Shown: positions 10,664 through 23,243 of the stretch, in pieces
How positions within the stretch are numbered: position 1 is the stretch's first letter
Layout: each line of letters opens with the position of its first letter
Origin: Ceratobasidium sp. AG-K
Taxonomy: Eukaryota > Basidiomycota > Agaricomycetes > Cantharellales > Ceratobasidiaceae
Assembly (NCBI GenBank): GCA_037039685.1
Contig: JAWNGF010000002.1
Location: 2,852,001-2,916,000 of the forward strand
Length of the DNA stretch: 64,000 bases
Direction of reading: 5' to 3'
The notes under the pieces: generated by a model
Database searches by the model: none
The model's input: only the letters and a program-made list of their open reading frames with translations
Told to the model about the DNA's origin: nothing
Position numbers and translations under genes: made by a program

Positions 10664-12983
10664 ATGACTCTGCTCCAAAACCCAGACTCCCCCAACTCAC
10701 GATATGTCATACAGAAATTCGGGGGAACGAGTGTTGGCAAATTTGCTGCCAAGATTGCTGAGGAGGTCATCCCGTGCGTATTTTCTGTTTGCAAACCGCG
10801 CGGTCACTAGAATCACTCCCTTTCTCTCCAAGCGTAGAGCCTATATCGCGGAGGATAAGGTTGTATTAGTTTGTTCCGCTCGGTCTGGATCGACCAAGGC
10901 TCTCGGAACTACGAATCTGCTCTTAAAAGCTGCTACTGAAGCGTTGCGGCAACCAGCACCTGGCGGTCTAAGCACACCTACTCGTAGTAATTCGATCTCT
11001 GGAGGGTTACCATGGAGTCCAACACCGAAACGACTGACTCAGTCTGACGAACCATCGTTTTCCCGGGCCGCTTCTCCCGGAACCGGTCTCGACAAGCTGG
11101 CAGCTCGAAAGGAAGGCGGGTCTCCACCTCGAAACCCCTCGCCTCCTACTCCTGTATCCCATACGCCTGCACCTTCCTCTTATTGCCACACTGTTGATCT
11201 CATTCGTACCGAACATGTTGCGGCTGCCCAGGGACTTATCCGAGATCCCCACCTATTGCACGAGTTGGAACAGGAAATTGCCCGCGACTGCGAGGGTCTT
11301 CGAGCTTTTCTGGGAGCTGCACAACTCATCGAGGAGATATCCGTTCGAAGCCGGGATAGTATCCTTGGGGTGGGAGAGCGATTGGCGTGCAAGTTGGTTG
11401 CTACTGTTCTACGAGATCGAGTACGTAACCCTCCAGGTTTTTTTGTTTTGAAATCGTGAGCTCATCGGCGCCGGTAGGGTGTCGACTCCGAGTTTGTTTC
11501 TCTCGAGTCGATCGTTCCCGCCTTTGAGAGCGAGCTCGAGGGTGGAGCCGCCCAATTAGACCAAGCGTTTTATGACTCGGTCGCAAAAGCTGTCGGCGAG
11601 CGCATCCAACAGTGCGGGCGACGCGTGCCAGTTGTTACTGGTGAGAATATTTTTGGATTATCATGCTAGATCGCTGATCATCGCTCCCATCCCTGCCTGT
11701 TCCGATTAAAACCTCGTGGTTGCTTGCGTCGATCCTACGGCTTTATTCGGCTATTTTCGCCACCGACGTCAACCTGGTGTCCAGGCTTCTTCGGACCCGT
11801 TCCTGGATCACTTTTGGCGCAGATCGGCCGTGGGTACACAGACTTGCTCGCTTCCTTGGCGGCAGTTGGCACGCAAGCGCGCGAGCTTCAGATCTGGAAG
11901 GAGGTCGATGGCATCTTCACCGCGGACCCTCGTAAGGTAGGCCCCAAATAAACATGACGAACTTCCATGTTAACACCTAGTTGATCAGGTTCCCACCGCT
12001 CGGTTGCTCTCTCGTATCTCCCCCGACGAAGCGGCCGAGTTAACGTACTATGGCTCCGAAGTCATCCATCCCTTCACCATGGCCCAAGCCATCCGAGCAT
12101 GTATCCCCATCCGTATCAAAAATGTCGAACGACCATCCGGCGAGGGCACTGTCGTCGATCCAGATCCCAGCGCCCTCGAGGGCTTTGTACCCGATACTCC
12201 TAAAAGCAACGGTCACGCCAGCCTTCCCTACGCCGGCCCCGGTCTCGCTTCGAACGGCCTCGGCAACGGCAATGGATATACCCCGAGCGCAGCTAGCCAA
12301 CGTCTCCCAACTGCCGTTACGATCAAAGAACACATCATTGTCCTTAACGTGCGTTCAAACCGCAAAACCCGCTCGCACGGATTCCTCGCGCGTGTTTTCG
12401 GAGCGCTGGACCGCCACGGCGTCGTCGTTGACCTCATTTCGACGAGCGAAGTGCATGTCAGTATGGCCATTGCCGCCGAACCTGGGTCGTCGAGTGCTTC
12501 TAGTGTGAGCCAGACGCTGGGAGACGGTAAAACTGTTATACCCGCCGGTACGCCCAAGTCGATATCCCGCGTCGTACAAGACCTACATGCGGCAAACACT
12601 TGTACCCTCGATATCCACCCTGGGATGGCGATTTTGTCGTTGGTTGGACGGCAGATGCGGCATAGTGTGGGTATCGCCGGGCGGATGTTTGATACACTCG
12701 CCAAGGGAGGCGTGAATATTGAGATGATCTCGCAAGGTGCTAGCGAGATTAATATTTCTTGCGTTATCGAGGTTATTATTCGATCATTTTTTACTTGGCC
12801 AGCATGCTGATTTTGGTTGAACGTAGGGTCGGGACGCGGTCAAGGCTCTAAACTTGATACACCAAGGATTATTGTTAGTCCGAGGAGATGGCGTTGGTGG
12901 GAAGCGTGAGTCTAAATGGTTCGACGTTTAGGCTAGATTAATTAATTTCGTTTGGTGTTACAGTTGGGCCATGGCTGTTCTAG
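10664..12983 (+). CDS. HOM3: Aspartate kinase (aspartokinase)
   Basis: Phosphorylates L-aspartate with ATP, the first step towards homoserine, threonine and methionine (EC 2.7.2.4), in the cytosol. Exons: 10664-10773, 10838-11420, 11478-11640, 11785-11936, 11989-12771, 12827-12905, 12964-12983; 629 residues. The N-terminus has the substrate motif KFGGTSVGKFA at 18-28. The catalytic core includes VPVVTGFFGPVPGSLLAQIG, the ATP-site motif VDGIFTADPRKV and ISPDEAAELTYYGSEVIHPF. Two ACT-like regulatory regions follow, with VNIEMISQGASEINISCVIEGRD near the end, expected to sense threonine. A Pro/Ser-rich insert (about residues 80-150) makes it longer than yeast Hom3. The fifth intron has a weak donor (gttatt), but the frame on both sides demands it. 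Start chosen at the ATG directly before the conserved YVIQKFGGTS. Confidence 0.92.
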
Positions 12984-13340
12984 GCTGGACCGCTCTTTAG
13001 AGGGACATAAAACACGGGTATATGCTATAGATCTGTGGAGCTGGATGTTTTAGACTGTATTTTTGATTGAATGGACTTGTGACTTTGACATAAACCTACT
13101 CGTTGACCGGATATTACGGCAGAGAGTTAGTAGTTCGGGTGTGGGTTCTATGCACAAGGTCACAACCAGCGAAAACAGCTTCGCAGCCATGGAATTCCCA
13201 GAGAGATGTTGCGTTTCCTTGTATAAACTAGCGGCCCGCTAAGATGTCATCTACTTCTTCTATGAACCAAGCCGGCCGCGGTGACGTATAATCATCATAT
13301 AATACAAATACCTCTCGATCCGTCAAGTCCCACGATATGC
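12984..13340. other. Convergent intergenic spacer
   Basis: About 360 bases between the converging aspartate kinase and P450 genes; should hold both terminators. No other feature seen. Confidence 0.5.
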
Positions 13341-15410
13341 TTAAATCGCAGCGTTCTCAATCATCCTCCGTGTCGCTTCCGACCTTAGTGTGACCCTGCA
13401 CCTAAACGGCTTTGCGTGCCTTTCAAGCAGCCATTAGCAGCAGTTCCCGGACTTGTTCATACATACCTCACAATCGTCCCTTCAAACTCCACAGGTGGAA
13501 GTTCCGGCTTTCCGTCTTCGCCGATCCAAGGCTCAATATTATATGCTGCGAGCGTTAATGCAATTACTATCCAGAGAGACGATTGGGCAACCAAGATGCC
13601 TGGGCAGCGCCTGAAAATTACGTCAGACTAAGTACCAGCACGTGGTAGGGGTCAAATCCTTGCCTTCGACCAAATCCAAATGTCACATCCTCCGAGTCGT
13701 GCTCGGCATCAGGGCCAATGAACCTTTCGGGGTCAAATACGGTTGGGTTCTTATAAATAGCTGGATCCTGAAGCATCGCCCAGGCGTTGGCGATTACTAT
13801 TGACCCTGCCGGGATTCTCATCCCTATGCCCGAGTCAGATTCAGCCCGCTCAAGAGGATAGTCACGCACCATTATACTCATCGTCCTTAGTACCCGAGTG
13901 CCGATGTGGAATACCAATAGGACCGAGCGGGTTCCACCTATACACTTCCTTTGTAAAGCGCCTCGACATACGGAAGCGAGTCACGATCGGACAGTGTTGG
14001 GAGCCTCTCTTGTCCTATGATGCGGTCGATCTCTGCTTGAGCTTTCTTCTGCACCGAGGGGTAATTGAGAATGGCAACGAAAAAGGAAGATATGGCAGCG
14101 AAGGTCTAGAAGAGAGTGAGTCAATAGGCACTGCACTTTAAGTGTGGAAACGTACAGAGTCCGACCCTCCCGCATATAGTGACGCAGCGGCCCACTATCT
14201 CAAGTTTAGTACTTCTAACGGAAGATACGATTTTTATAATCACCGGAATCAGACTTGGATCATCCTCTGGCCGGGCATTCTCTAGCCAGGTTGCCACAAA
14301 TGACGACTCACCCACGCCTTTACGCTGTCCAAACCGTGTCAGTTCGGACTCGTAGTAATATTTCCCGGGTGCTTACCATCTGCTCACGTACAAACCGCAT
14401 AGGCGCATCCACAAACTCGAGCATTTCTCGTCGCCATACTACCGCCGTGCGCTGAAAATCGGCCCAGGGGAAGTATTTTACTAAGATTTGCATGAGGATT
14501 CCAGCAACTTTACATACTGAAGCAGCTTACGTATCGGGAAGACGTCTACCGCATATGCGCCTGGCGTTGACCCCTTTGTAAATGCGGCCATTACGCTTTC
14601 CGCCGAGGAAATGAGCTCGTCGTGTTCTTCTTTCGGCTGGTACCCATACGTCAGACGGACGACTGTAGAACCCGCCATACTAGCGCCTACTCAGTATTTA
14701 CTCTGAAATTACAAGGTGCACATACTGCCTTATGTGTTCTCTAAAACCTTCAGGCTTGACCAAGCACTTCTGCAAAAAGCGAAGAGCCTCCTCCTCCAAT
14801 CGAGGTCTCCACTCCTACTCGGGAATACTTAAGAGGGTTTAACTGGAAGAATAGGTCATGACGAACCTGCATACGTTGGGTATTCATGCTCCCAAGCAAT
14901 AGCTTTCTCATTTCCTTCGCTCCCGTTGCGTAGTTAGCCATAGGAACGGCTCGATCCCAACCCACCCTATTCATAAATACATATATCAATGTCCGATTCA
15001 GTAGAGCGAGTCACTGGGCCTACAGTTCGCTAGCCATGACTAAGTGGGGTCGATTACTATACAGTGCCGAGCGCCGTTCTAATAACTCGGCAACTGCTTC
15101 ACGCTTATTCAGCATGATGGTGTGAGTGCCAAGGACGTTGAGATATACGATGTCGCATCCTTTCAACGCAGTCGTCATTGCCGCGGCAATACACAGGAAG
15201 AAATAAAGTACCTTTCTTTTTGCCTAATTTGGCAAGCCATACCCAGTTTGGCTCGTCGTTGAAAGGGAGGGAAAGCAGGCTCCCTATCATTGGAAAACTC
15301 GGCGGACCTGGTGGCAGTGGGAGGTTTAACGCTCGGGAATTTCGAAGATAAACGAAGGCAGTAAGGAGGCCGACAGCGCCGACTGCATAGTCCAAGTTGC
15401 TCAGGGTCAT
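13341..15410 (-). CDS. Cytochrome P450, full length
   Basis: Microsomal haem-thiolate monooxygenase, about 498 residues from twelve exons: 15410-15212, 15159-15024, 14966-14867, 14814-14726, 14679-14531, 14480-14377, 14324-14244, 14194-14156, 14105-13870, 13823-13664, 13610-13467, 13401-13341. The N-terminus has a membrane anchor ([14 protein letters not shown]) and the proline hinge [14 protein letters not shown]. The I-helix motif YAGGSDS|T spans the 14155 splice. The PERF-type motif FDPERF and the haem loop FGFGRRRCPG follow. The intron at 13611-13663 is GC-AG (cgaag/gcaagg). One surplus base in the A run at about 13950-13952 (sense strand) shifts the frame between LPYVEALY and [12 protein letters not shown]; removing it makes all phases close. 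The substrate is not predictable. It faces the aspartate kinase tail to tail, with no clear functional link. Confidence 0.9.
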
Positions 15411-16740
15411 CCTTGCTTGAGTGAGGATGAGCTACTGGAAGTGGAGGTATATAAGTACCAACTCTGACACAGCCATAAGTGGTAAGCTAGAGTGCTGAGG
15501 CCGGTCCGAGTGGCCACCGGACATCTTTAGCCGAGGCCGAAAAAATTCGGGGTCCTTTTGTGAGGGAACTCGACGAAATCCGCCCGGGCTCTGGAGGGTC
15601 CCGGAGGCCTCTGAGCCCTTGGAGTGGTGGGGACAACTCATTATAGCTACTTGAACACTTTCGGGTCAACGGGGAAGGCTTGGAGCTCCCAGGGGTTTAC
15701 AGAATCCACAATCGGAACTGCTGAACCACAATGTACAGGGCTAGGCTTATGTTTATATTCTCAGGAACGTGGCCAAAGCCGGACTCTATGACGTTCGGTA
15801 GCTCGTGCATGGATGGAATATGCATGGAGCTGATGCTCCATACATGGATAGAATTACAAACCAAGGTTTGTGGGGTAGATATGTCTAAGCTTGAGCTGGG
15901 CATATCTAGGGCACAGCGCGCGGAGGTAATAGACACGCCACTCGGCCACAGGGATGGTGCTGCAAGGAAGCGCTTATGCCTATCCGAGTCATGCACGCCA
16001 TTCCTGCTACCTCCAGGTTACAACATTCGTATGTGATATCCGGCTGCCCGCCCACCCGCCCAGCGCGACGGAGGTACGTCCTTCAGGCACTTTTCCGCTT
16101 CCTGACCACCCCTCACTTAATAGAAACCTGGTTTCCCACCCACCTGTGAGTCCTGGCTCGTGAGTATCACCTCTGATAACCCTTCGGATCCCCAAACCAT
16201 AACCACGTCCTGGGTCTCTAGCTCCTCATGGATATGTATCCTACCTAGTTTATAAATACATAGTTTCCTGTAATCCATTCTCCTTTTCCATCCATGCGTA
16301 CAGACAGTGGCCCCCGAAGGCTGAGTGCAAAATGTCAAGAGCATGTTTACCATCAAATATATATCCCATTTACATACAATTGATACATCCTTGCTCCTAA
16401 GCATCCAGTTCTGTATCATCTTTGGCCAAAAATTACACAGTGCTTTCAGACTGTAAGGTATATGCATGTAACAGTTTACTGACATCTAGATCTTGGGTTG
16501 GGGAACTATCCACTGTGAGCCATTAACATAATACACATATATGGTATTCTATGGTAATAATAACACCGCCACCTAGTTATATTGCCATGTGCTATATTAT
16601 TTCCCTCAACACAGCCTGTGGAGGTAGTGTCACAGATGTTCCAGACTGCATGCCTCATGGTGGTCGGCATAGGGCTGTCCCTGATATGAATTTTATAACA
16701 CAAAGTTGAATACGTGACAGATAATGACACAATCATATTG
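15411..16740. other. Host DNA between P450 and the retrotransposon block
   Basis: About 1.3 kb with no supported gene. Open frames (for example 15697-15996 minus, 15731-16036 plus) overlap each other and carry no domain. The last five bases, tattg at 16736-16740, abut the first LTR and are the presumed left target-site copy of the oldest insertion. Confidence 0.5.
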
Positions 16741-17190
16741 TGTTGTAAGCTTCTTCTTGGTGGCTATGAGACAAGCTGCAATGGAGAGTGGAGGGCACTA
16801 AGACCTAAGAGACCTCTTGAACCACAACACACTTAAGTGTCTGTAGGCTCTTGAGGGTAGGGGTGGTTCAAAGTGTCACTCAAAGGGGATGTTTGACGAG
16901 ACAAAACAAGCTGGGGTTACCAGGCTTGTTGGTCCTCTATATATATTCCAAAAGTGTCCAAGTCATACAAAGTGTAGCCACAAGAGTCATAGCAGTCAAC
17001 CAGTCAGGAGTGTCCATGTGAGTCATGCTGTATGCACAGACATGACTTGTACAAAGCACAGCCGCGTTACACAATGTAACAGAATAACCACAAGAAGGTG
17101 GCAATGCGGCAAACAGGAACATAACACAAAGAGGGAGACAGGCGGACAAGACAACAGGCGAGTCTGATGGAGTGAGCAAGGCTCACAACA
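16741..17190 (-). repeat. A1 3' LTR
   Basis: 450-base LTR, bounded TGTTGTAAGC...CTCACAACA as written on the plus strand. Followed by ttactcccccct (17191-17202), which on the sense strand is the purine tract aggggggagtaa directly before the LTR. It contains a TATA run (tatatatat near 16960) read on the minus strand. Confidence 0.92.
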
Positions 17191-17231
17191 TTACTCCCCC
17201 CTAAGAGTCCGTTTGGGGGACCTGAACGGAC

Positions 17232-17996
17232 TTACTGCACCACACAGTCCTTTCCCTTCTGCAGCATATATTCTTCCAACCCCTCTTTGTCCTCTAAGGT
17301 CAGGTCAATGGGGTTGAAGATGGTATTCCCCGGTTTGTCTGAGAACTTTTCCCACTCTTCCCAAGTCTCCTCCTTTGACCAGTCCACCTTGGACCAGTCC
17401 AAAACCCTCTTCTGGGCTTCCACAAACTCCTCGTCCCACTGTCGCACATCAGGCTCTGTCTCCTTCCATGCCGACACGTCGGTCTCCTCCTTCTTCCACC
17501 AGTAAGGCTCCCACTCAACTTTCTCCTTCTGGTATCTGCCCCTCTCTATCCTCCAGTCGTTCAGGTCCTTCTCGCAGTTGGCGTCCCAAGCGTCGTTCCA
17601 CCTGGGTCAGAGTGTTGGTGGTCTTCCGTCATAACCCAGTACCCATTTGCTCAAGTATGCTCCCTCTTGCCCCCATTCGACAACTCCGAGCATGTGGGTG
17701 GAAAGGAGGACAACCTCCGAGACCTGGAATGCGGCGCACCCTTGACAGACAAAGATGTCCTTCTGTAGGAGTTGCATTTGTGTTGGCCATTTCTTTCCGA
17801 CCCACTGGAATTCTCCCAGGTCTGAGTGCAAGATGTCATCCAAGGCCCTGAAGTGCATTCTGCCCAAGCTCTGTTGCGACCTCTTGAAGACATAGAGAGC
17901 GGCCCCGTTGTTGAGGACCCTTGCTGTGGCAATGGCTGGTCCTTTGAGGACACGGACCAGGTTGTTGGAGATTGTGGAACGGGTGATGGCGGGCAT
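17232..17996 (-). pseudogene. A1 ORF3 (family A accessory ORF), one stop
   Basis: A 765-base frame equal in length to the intact copies in A2 and A3, starting at MPAITRSTISNNLVRV. Keeps the HSDLGEFQWV block and the pair of cysteines FVCQGC, then a Trp- and acid-rich second half ending GKDCVVQ. A TGA interrupts it near 17607-17609 after GRPPTL, where A3 has AGG; A0 has TGA at the same codon. It overlaps the pol frame by about 345 bases in the -1 phase. Function unknown. Confidence 0.8.
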
Positions 17997-20900
17997 TGTG
18001 GAAAGCAAGAAAGGTTTAGAGCGTAGAGTGTGTAGAGCAAGTTGGATAAGGAGCAAGTTTTGCAAGATGTGTTGTTGGTGTGTTGAGCTCTTCCTTTTAT
18101 ACTGCGTGATTTGTAATTTGATGGTAGAGGCGCTTCAGGGAAATCTCTTTCAAACTTCCTCATGATCCTTCCAAGATGACCGAAGTCTTCCGCCCATTGT
18201 TCTGTGTCTTCTTTTGAATCGTATCCCTTCCATCTGACCCTGTAGAATAACCAGTCCTTTGTTTCCTTCCAATCTACAATTTTTTCCACTTCGTATTGTT
18301 CCTCCCCTTCCTTTGTTATAATCGGTGGAGGCCGGGGTTGGTTTCTGTGGAAGTTATTGTCTGGTTTGTAAGGGCTTAGCAGGTCACTGTGGAGTACGGG
18401 GTGTATTTTCGTAGATTTTGGAAGGTCCAACTTGTAAGCATGGCTCAAAATGACTTTCTTGATCCTGAACGGGCCATATTTCTTGTTGTCCAATTTCTTG
18501 TTGGGACGATCCGTTTTTACGTTTTGTCCATAGAGCCAGACTAACTCCCCTTCCGTGTACTTGGGTGTATGTTCAGTTGCGGTTTTTTCCCTATGCCATT
18601 CCATTGATGCTTTTGCTTCGTCCCAGACTTTTTGCCAGTCGTTTGCTTTTGCGTTTGCCTCAGGTATTGCTGTTTCTTCTTTTGAGACATTCCACAGAGG
18701 TTCCTTGCCGTTTACAATTTTGAAAGGGGTCTTTCCTGTGATTCCATGCCTCTGGTTATTGTAACAGAATTCCGCAATTGGTAAAAGCTTGGCCCAATTG
18801 TCCTGTCAGTAGTTAACAAAGGTGCGTAACCATGCCTCAATCCATTGGTTTATTTGTTCCATTATTCCATTGGTTTGGGGGTGGTATGCTGTGCTGAAGC
18901 TCGGAGCTATGTTAATCTTCTCATACAGAGCCTTCAGGAATTTGCTGTTAAAAGTTGTTCCTCTGTCCGATACCGTGCTTTGGGGAAAACCGTGTAACTT
19001 CCATACGTTTTTTAAGAAAAGTTTGGCTAGTTGATCCGCTGTTGTCGCCTCCCTACAGGGTATGAAGTGTGCCATATGGGAAAATTGGTCTACAACTACC
19101 AATATGCTATTGTTTCCTTCTGATTTTGGCAGTTTGACAATGAAGTTGTACGCAATATCTTCCCATGGTCCCCCAGGAATCTCTAGGGCCTTGAGGGGTA
19201 CCTGTGTTTTCATGCCCTTTGCCCTTTGACATTGCTTGCACGAATCCACGTATTTGTTCACAGAGGTTTTGAGCCCCGGCCAGTAATATCTTCTTGAAAT
19301 GAGTTCCAATGTTTGCGCATGCCCCTGGTGACCTGCAATCGGAGAATCATGGTGTATCCTCATAATTTTTAGCCTGGTATCCTTGTCTTCTGGGATAAAG
19401 ATTTTTCCGTTGACCCAGAGAAGGCCCTCTTCAAAAGTGTAGCTTCTCATTCCTTGTTGCACTGATCTTGGAAGGTCCCCCTTTTTCTTGCAGAGTTCTA
19501 TTATTTGGTTAATGCTCTCGTCTTCTGCTTGAGCTTCCTTGATATCTGCAATGATGTCAAACTTCATTTCACTGGCAAACCCTCTGAATTGTTCTTCCCT
19601 GATCATAACTTGTTCTGTGGTAGGGATATCATTGTGATCGCTCCTTCTGGAAAGTAGGTCTGGTTTTGTTGACAGGGTTCCTGGTTGATAAACAATTTCA
19701 AAGTTGTAGGAGGCAAGGATCTGATGCCATCAAGCATGTCTTTGGTTAAAGGTAGTGGCTGTCTTCCAGAACTGTAGGTTGCAATGATTGGTGTAGACAG
19801 TAATTGGCTCCTTTGTTCCCTCCAAGTGTAGTCGCCAATGCTTTAGTGATTCTATAATTGCCATTAGTTCCTTGTCGTGGACATTGTAGTTCATCTGTGC
19901 TTGATTGAACAATTTTGACAGGAACGCAATAGGGTGCAAGTAGCTGTTGTCCTGTCTTTGTGAGAGAATTGCTCCCATAGCCACGCCGCTTGCGTCAGTC
20001 TCTAGTATGAAGGGTTTCTCCGGATTAGGGTGTCGTAGTGTTGGCTCCTTGCATATTTCCGTTTTTAGATTATCAAATGCTTCTTGTTGTTCCATCTCCC
20101 ATTTCCACCTTTGGTCCTTTCTTGTCAGGATGGTTAAGGGTTTGGCCAACCTGCTGAAGTTTGGAACAAAACGTCTGTAGAAGTTTGCGAATCCTAAGAA
20201 TGCTTGCACCTGTTTGATTGTTCTTGGTTCCTTCCATTCCTTGATTGCTTTAACCTTCTCTTCCTGCATTGATATCCCTTCTTTGCTGATGTTGATGCCT
20301 GTATATACCAGTTTCTTCACAAAGAATTCGCACTTGGGAAGTTTTGCGAATAGGTTGTTTTCCAGGAGGATTTTGAGAACCTTTTGTACATCTTCAATAT
20401 GTTGGTTGCGATCTTTGGAGAAGATTAATATGTCATCAATGTATACAATGACACAAATATCCGTAAGGTCATGGAAGATATGGTTCATGTATTGTTGGAA
20501 TGTTGCTGGGGCGTTCTTTAGTCCAAAGGGCATGACGACATACTTGAATAATCCTTCCTTGGTTTGGAATGCCGTCTTCCATTCATCACCTTCCTTTATT
20601 CTAATGTGGTTGAATCCCATGCACAAGTCTATTTTTGAGAAGATCTCTGCATCCTTGATTTTGTCTAGGAGATCCTCCATAAGTGGCATAGGAAAACAAT
20701 TGTCTCTGGTGATTTTGTTCATAGGACCAAAATGTTGGACCAATCTAAGTTCCCTAGGTCCTTCTGGGTTCTTGGCATCTTGTCCCTTTTTGACAAAGAA
20801 GGTTGCTGTGGCTACTGGTGACTTGCTTGGGCGGATCTTTCTGGCCCCTAATTCTTCATCAAGGTATTTCCTGAGGGCAACAGATTCTGCTGGAGATAGA

Positions 20901-21505
20901 GGAATGGGCCTAGCCGGTTTAGGAAGTTCTGCGCATTCTACTAGGTTGATGGAGCAGTCGTAGGGTCAATGGTCTGGGACGCGTTTGAATTTCTCTTCAC
21001 TAAAAACTTCTGCAAAGTCTTTGAATTCTTCCAGTATGTCTTCCATTTCGGCAATTCTTCCAATAATAGTGTCAGATTGCCATGAGATTGTTTTTGACTG
21101 CCAATTGATGACAGGGTTGGCTTCTTCTAACCATCCTAATCCCAAGATTATGTTTGTTTCTCCTGTTGGCATAGCAAAGAAACTCTGTTGGAATTCCTTT
21201 CCTTCCAGGTCAAATTTTAAATCTGCCTTGAACCAAATTTGGTGTGTTAATTCCTTTCCTTGGATCCCAATAACCCTTTGTGGTGTAGGGAGTTCTTTCA
21301 GTATAATATTGTTTCTTTGAGCCCATGTGATGTCAATGAAGTTTTTTGAGGCTCCTGAATCAATGAGGGTGGCGACAGGTTCTGTGATTCCAGTAATGTT
21401 GGTGTAAACAATCGTTGATTCGCCAGTTGCTCTAAGGTACATTGTTTCCATTACTGGTTCCTTGGTCTCTCCACACACAGTGAGAGGGAGACCCCTTCTT
21501 TTCCC
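17651..21505 (-). pseudogene. A1 pol (protease, RT, RNase H, integrase, chromodomain), broken
   Basis: Read in the -1 frame after gag from the heptamer at 21499-21505. Protease LIDSGASKNF is intact here. A TGA follows at 20966. The reverse transcriptase keeps VYIDDILIFSK and the RNase H keeps ETDASGVAMGAIL. A TGA at 19730 lies between RNase H and integrase (CHA*WHQ). The integrase zinc finger (HHDSPIAGHQGHA ... CKQCQRAKG) and SDRGTTFNSKFL are present; another TGA is at 18806. A chromodomain (YEVEKIVDWKETKDWLFYRV, WKGYDSKEDTEQW) lies near 18330-18150. The frame then stays open to 17651 across the ORF3 overlap. At least three nonsense codons make it non-functional. Confidence 0.88.
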
Positions 21506-22783
21506 AAATCTGCCATGATCGTAGCCTCTCTTCCCTTTATACTTGGTTCGGTTGTTATCCACTCCTTGGATGGGCATTTGAGTGAGCAGTGGCCTTCTTG
21601 ACCGCACTTCAGACATTGGTTTGATGCTATTCTAGCCTTGTATACTTCGTCTGGAAGCCGCTTTGTAGAAGTTTGCCCAGTGGTGGTTGTTTGGGGTGTT
21701 TTCTTTACAGTGGATGCCTTGATTTGTTGCAATTTTTGGTCAATGGAGATCGCAAGAGTAATCCATTGATTAAGGTTAAGGTGTCTTTTGGTTCTGTCCT
21801 TGTTGATAAGGGATAGCTTGAATTGTGCCAGTTCTGTTTTGATCTCTGGTTTGAGTCCCTCCTTGAATTGGTTGATAAGAGCCTCCTCTCCCCAGTTGAC
21901 GTCGATCATGTGGAAACGGAATTCCATTGCATAATTTGCTACTGAGTTGATTTGTTTGCTTTTACGGATGTTGGCTTCCGCCTTGGCCTTCTTGTTAGGG
22001 TCGCTAAATTGTTCCATGAAGTGCGACTTGAATGTTTCCCATGACGTGAGGTTTGGGTTGGGTACTCCGTTGTTCATGGATCGGAGCAGCACCTGTGCCC
22101 AATGTGTGGCAGATCTGTTGTCCAATTTGAAATTGGCTAGTGCTTCTCTAATCCGTTCTTGTCCCGAGTTGTATTGGTCACCCAACCTGACAAAGTAGCT
22201 CTCCATTTGGGTGATGAACATTTCTGCTCCTTCTCCTTTCTTCCCGTTGAAGGCCTCTGGTCTAGTTACTTTTGGGTGCCTGTTTTCCCTTCTGTTGTCA
22301 GGGTTTTCAGAAAGCTGACGTAGCCTTTGTTCCAATTTGTCGAGCCTGGTAGATTCTGCTTTGGGGTGGGGGGGTGATACAGCATGTAGGGATGCTTCAT
22401 CCATTTGTTCGCGCATGTTGTTGATTGTTTCTTGCATGGTGTTAATTTGTCCGATTGCAATTCTTCCTTCTTCCCTTAGTCCTTCTAGTCCTTGGGTAAT
22501 GGCCTTGTTCCAGGCTAACTGTGCCTGCCTCATGGTGTTTAGATCTTCCTGTACATTGTTTACCAGTCCTTGTGTGTTTGTGACTTCGTTTCTTAGGCGG
22601 ATTATGTCTTGCCCGACCAGGAAGCTGTTATGTTCACTGTTTTGTGCAGTGGTAAGGATATCTGTCAGGGTTCCTTGTAGGTTGTTGAGGGAATCGTTGA
22701 AGATTTGTTGGTTGTTGGCCAATACTTGAGTAGATTGTTCTAACCCGTTGAGTCTTCTATCAATTGTTATCCTCATTCCATCA
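21451..22783 (-). pseudogene. A1 gag, C-terminal part (split by A2)
   Basis: Sense-strand continuation of the gag start at 60245-59566; the join reads IID then GMRITIDRRLNGLEQ across the A2 insertion. Contains a coiled-coil-like N part, a capsid-like middle (MFITQMESYFVRLGDQY, ANFKLDNRSATHWAQVLL) and a CCHC zinc knuckle CLKCGQEGHCSLKC. The heptamer GGGAAAA lies at 21499-21505 (sense) and the gag frame stops at 21451. No stop inside, so the only break is the A2 insertion. Confidence 0.88.
21499..21505 (-). promoter_or_regulatory. A1 putative -1 frameshift heptamer GGGAAAA
   Basis: On the sense strand the zero-frame codons read ttG GGA AAA, the X XXY YYZ pattern. The -1 frame from here leads into the protease (GKRRGLPLTVCGET). 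Same site in A2 and A3. Confidence 0.6.
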
Positions 22784-23241
22784 TGTCATGAGCCTTGCTC
22801 ACTCCATCGGACTCTTCTGCATCTCGTCCTGTCTCGTGGCTGTGTACGTTACTTTCTGTTTCCCTTTTCCCACCACGTTGCCACCTCTTTGTGGTTTTCC
22901 TGTTACTTTGTGTAACACAGCTGTGCTTTGTACGAGTCATGTCTGTTCATACAGCATGACTCACATGGACACTCCTGATTGGTTGTTTTGTGTGACTCGT
23001 GTGGCTGTGCCTTGTATGACTCGGCCACTTCTTGAATATATATAGAGGACCAACAAGCCTGGTAACCCCAGCTTGTTTTGTCTCGTCAAACATCCCCTTG
23101 AGTGACACTTTGAACGACCCCTACCCTCAAGAGCCTACAGACACTTAAGTGTGTTGCGGTTCAAGAGGTCACTTAGGTCTTAGTGCCGTCCACTCTCCGT
23201 CGCGGCTTGTCTCATAGCCACTAAAGAAGAAGCTTACAACA
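22784..23241 (+). repeat. A2 5' LTR
   Basis: 458 bases, TGTCATGAGCC...AGCTTACAACA. Holds TATA (tatatata near 23034) and, 34 bases on from it, agcttgttttgt, the complement of the primer site after the LTR. Confidence 0.92.
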
Positions 23242-23243
23242 TT

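Noticed and set aside
16889..17167. ORFs on both strands inside family A LTRs (also 22764-23045, 27299-27595, 34489-34785, 59107-59364)
   Set aside because: LTR sequence; open by chance in several copies of the same repeat.
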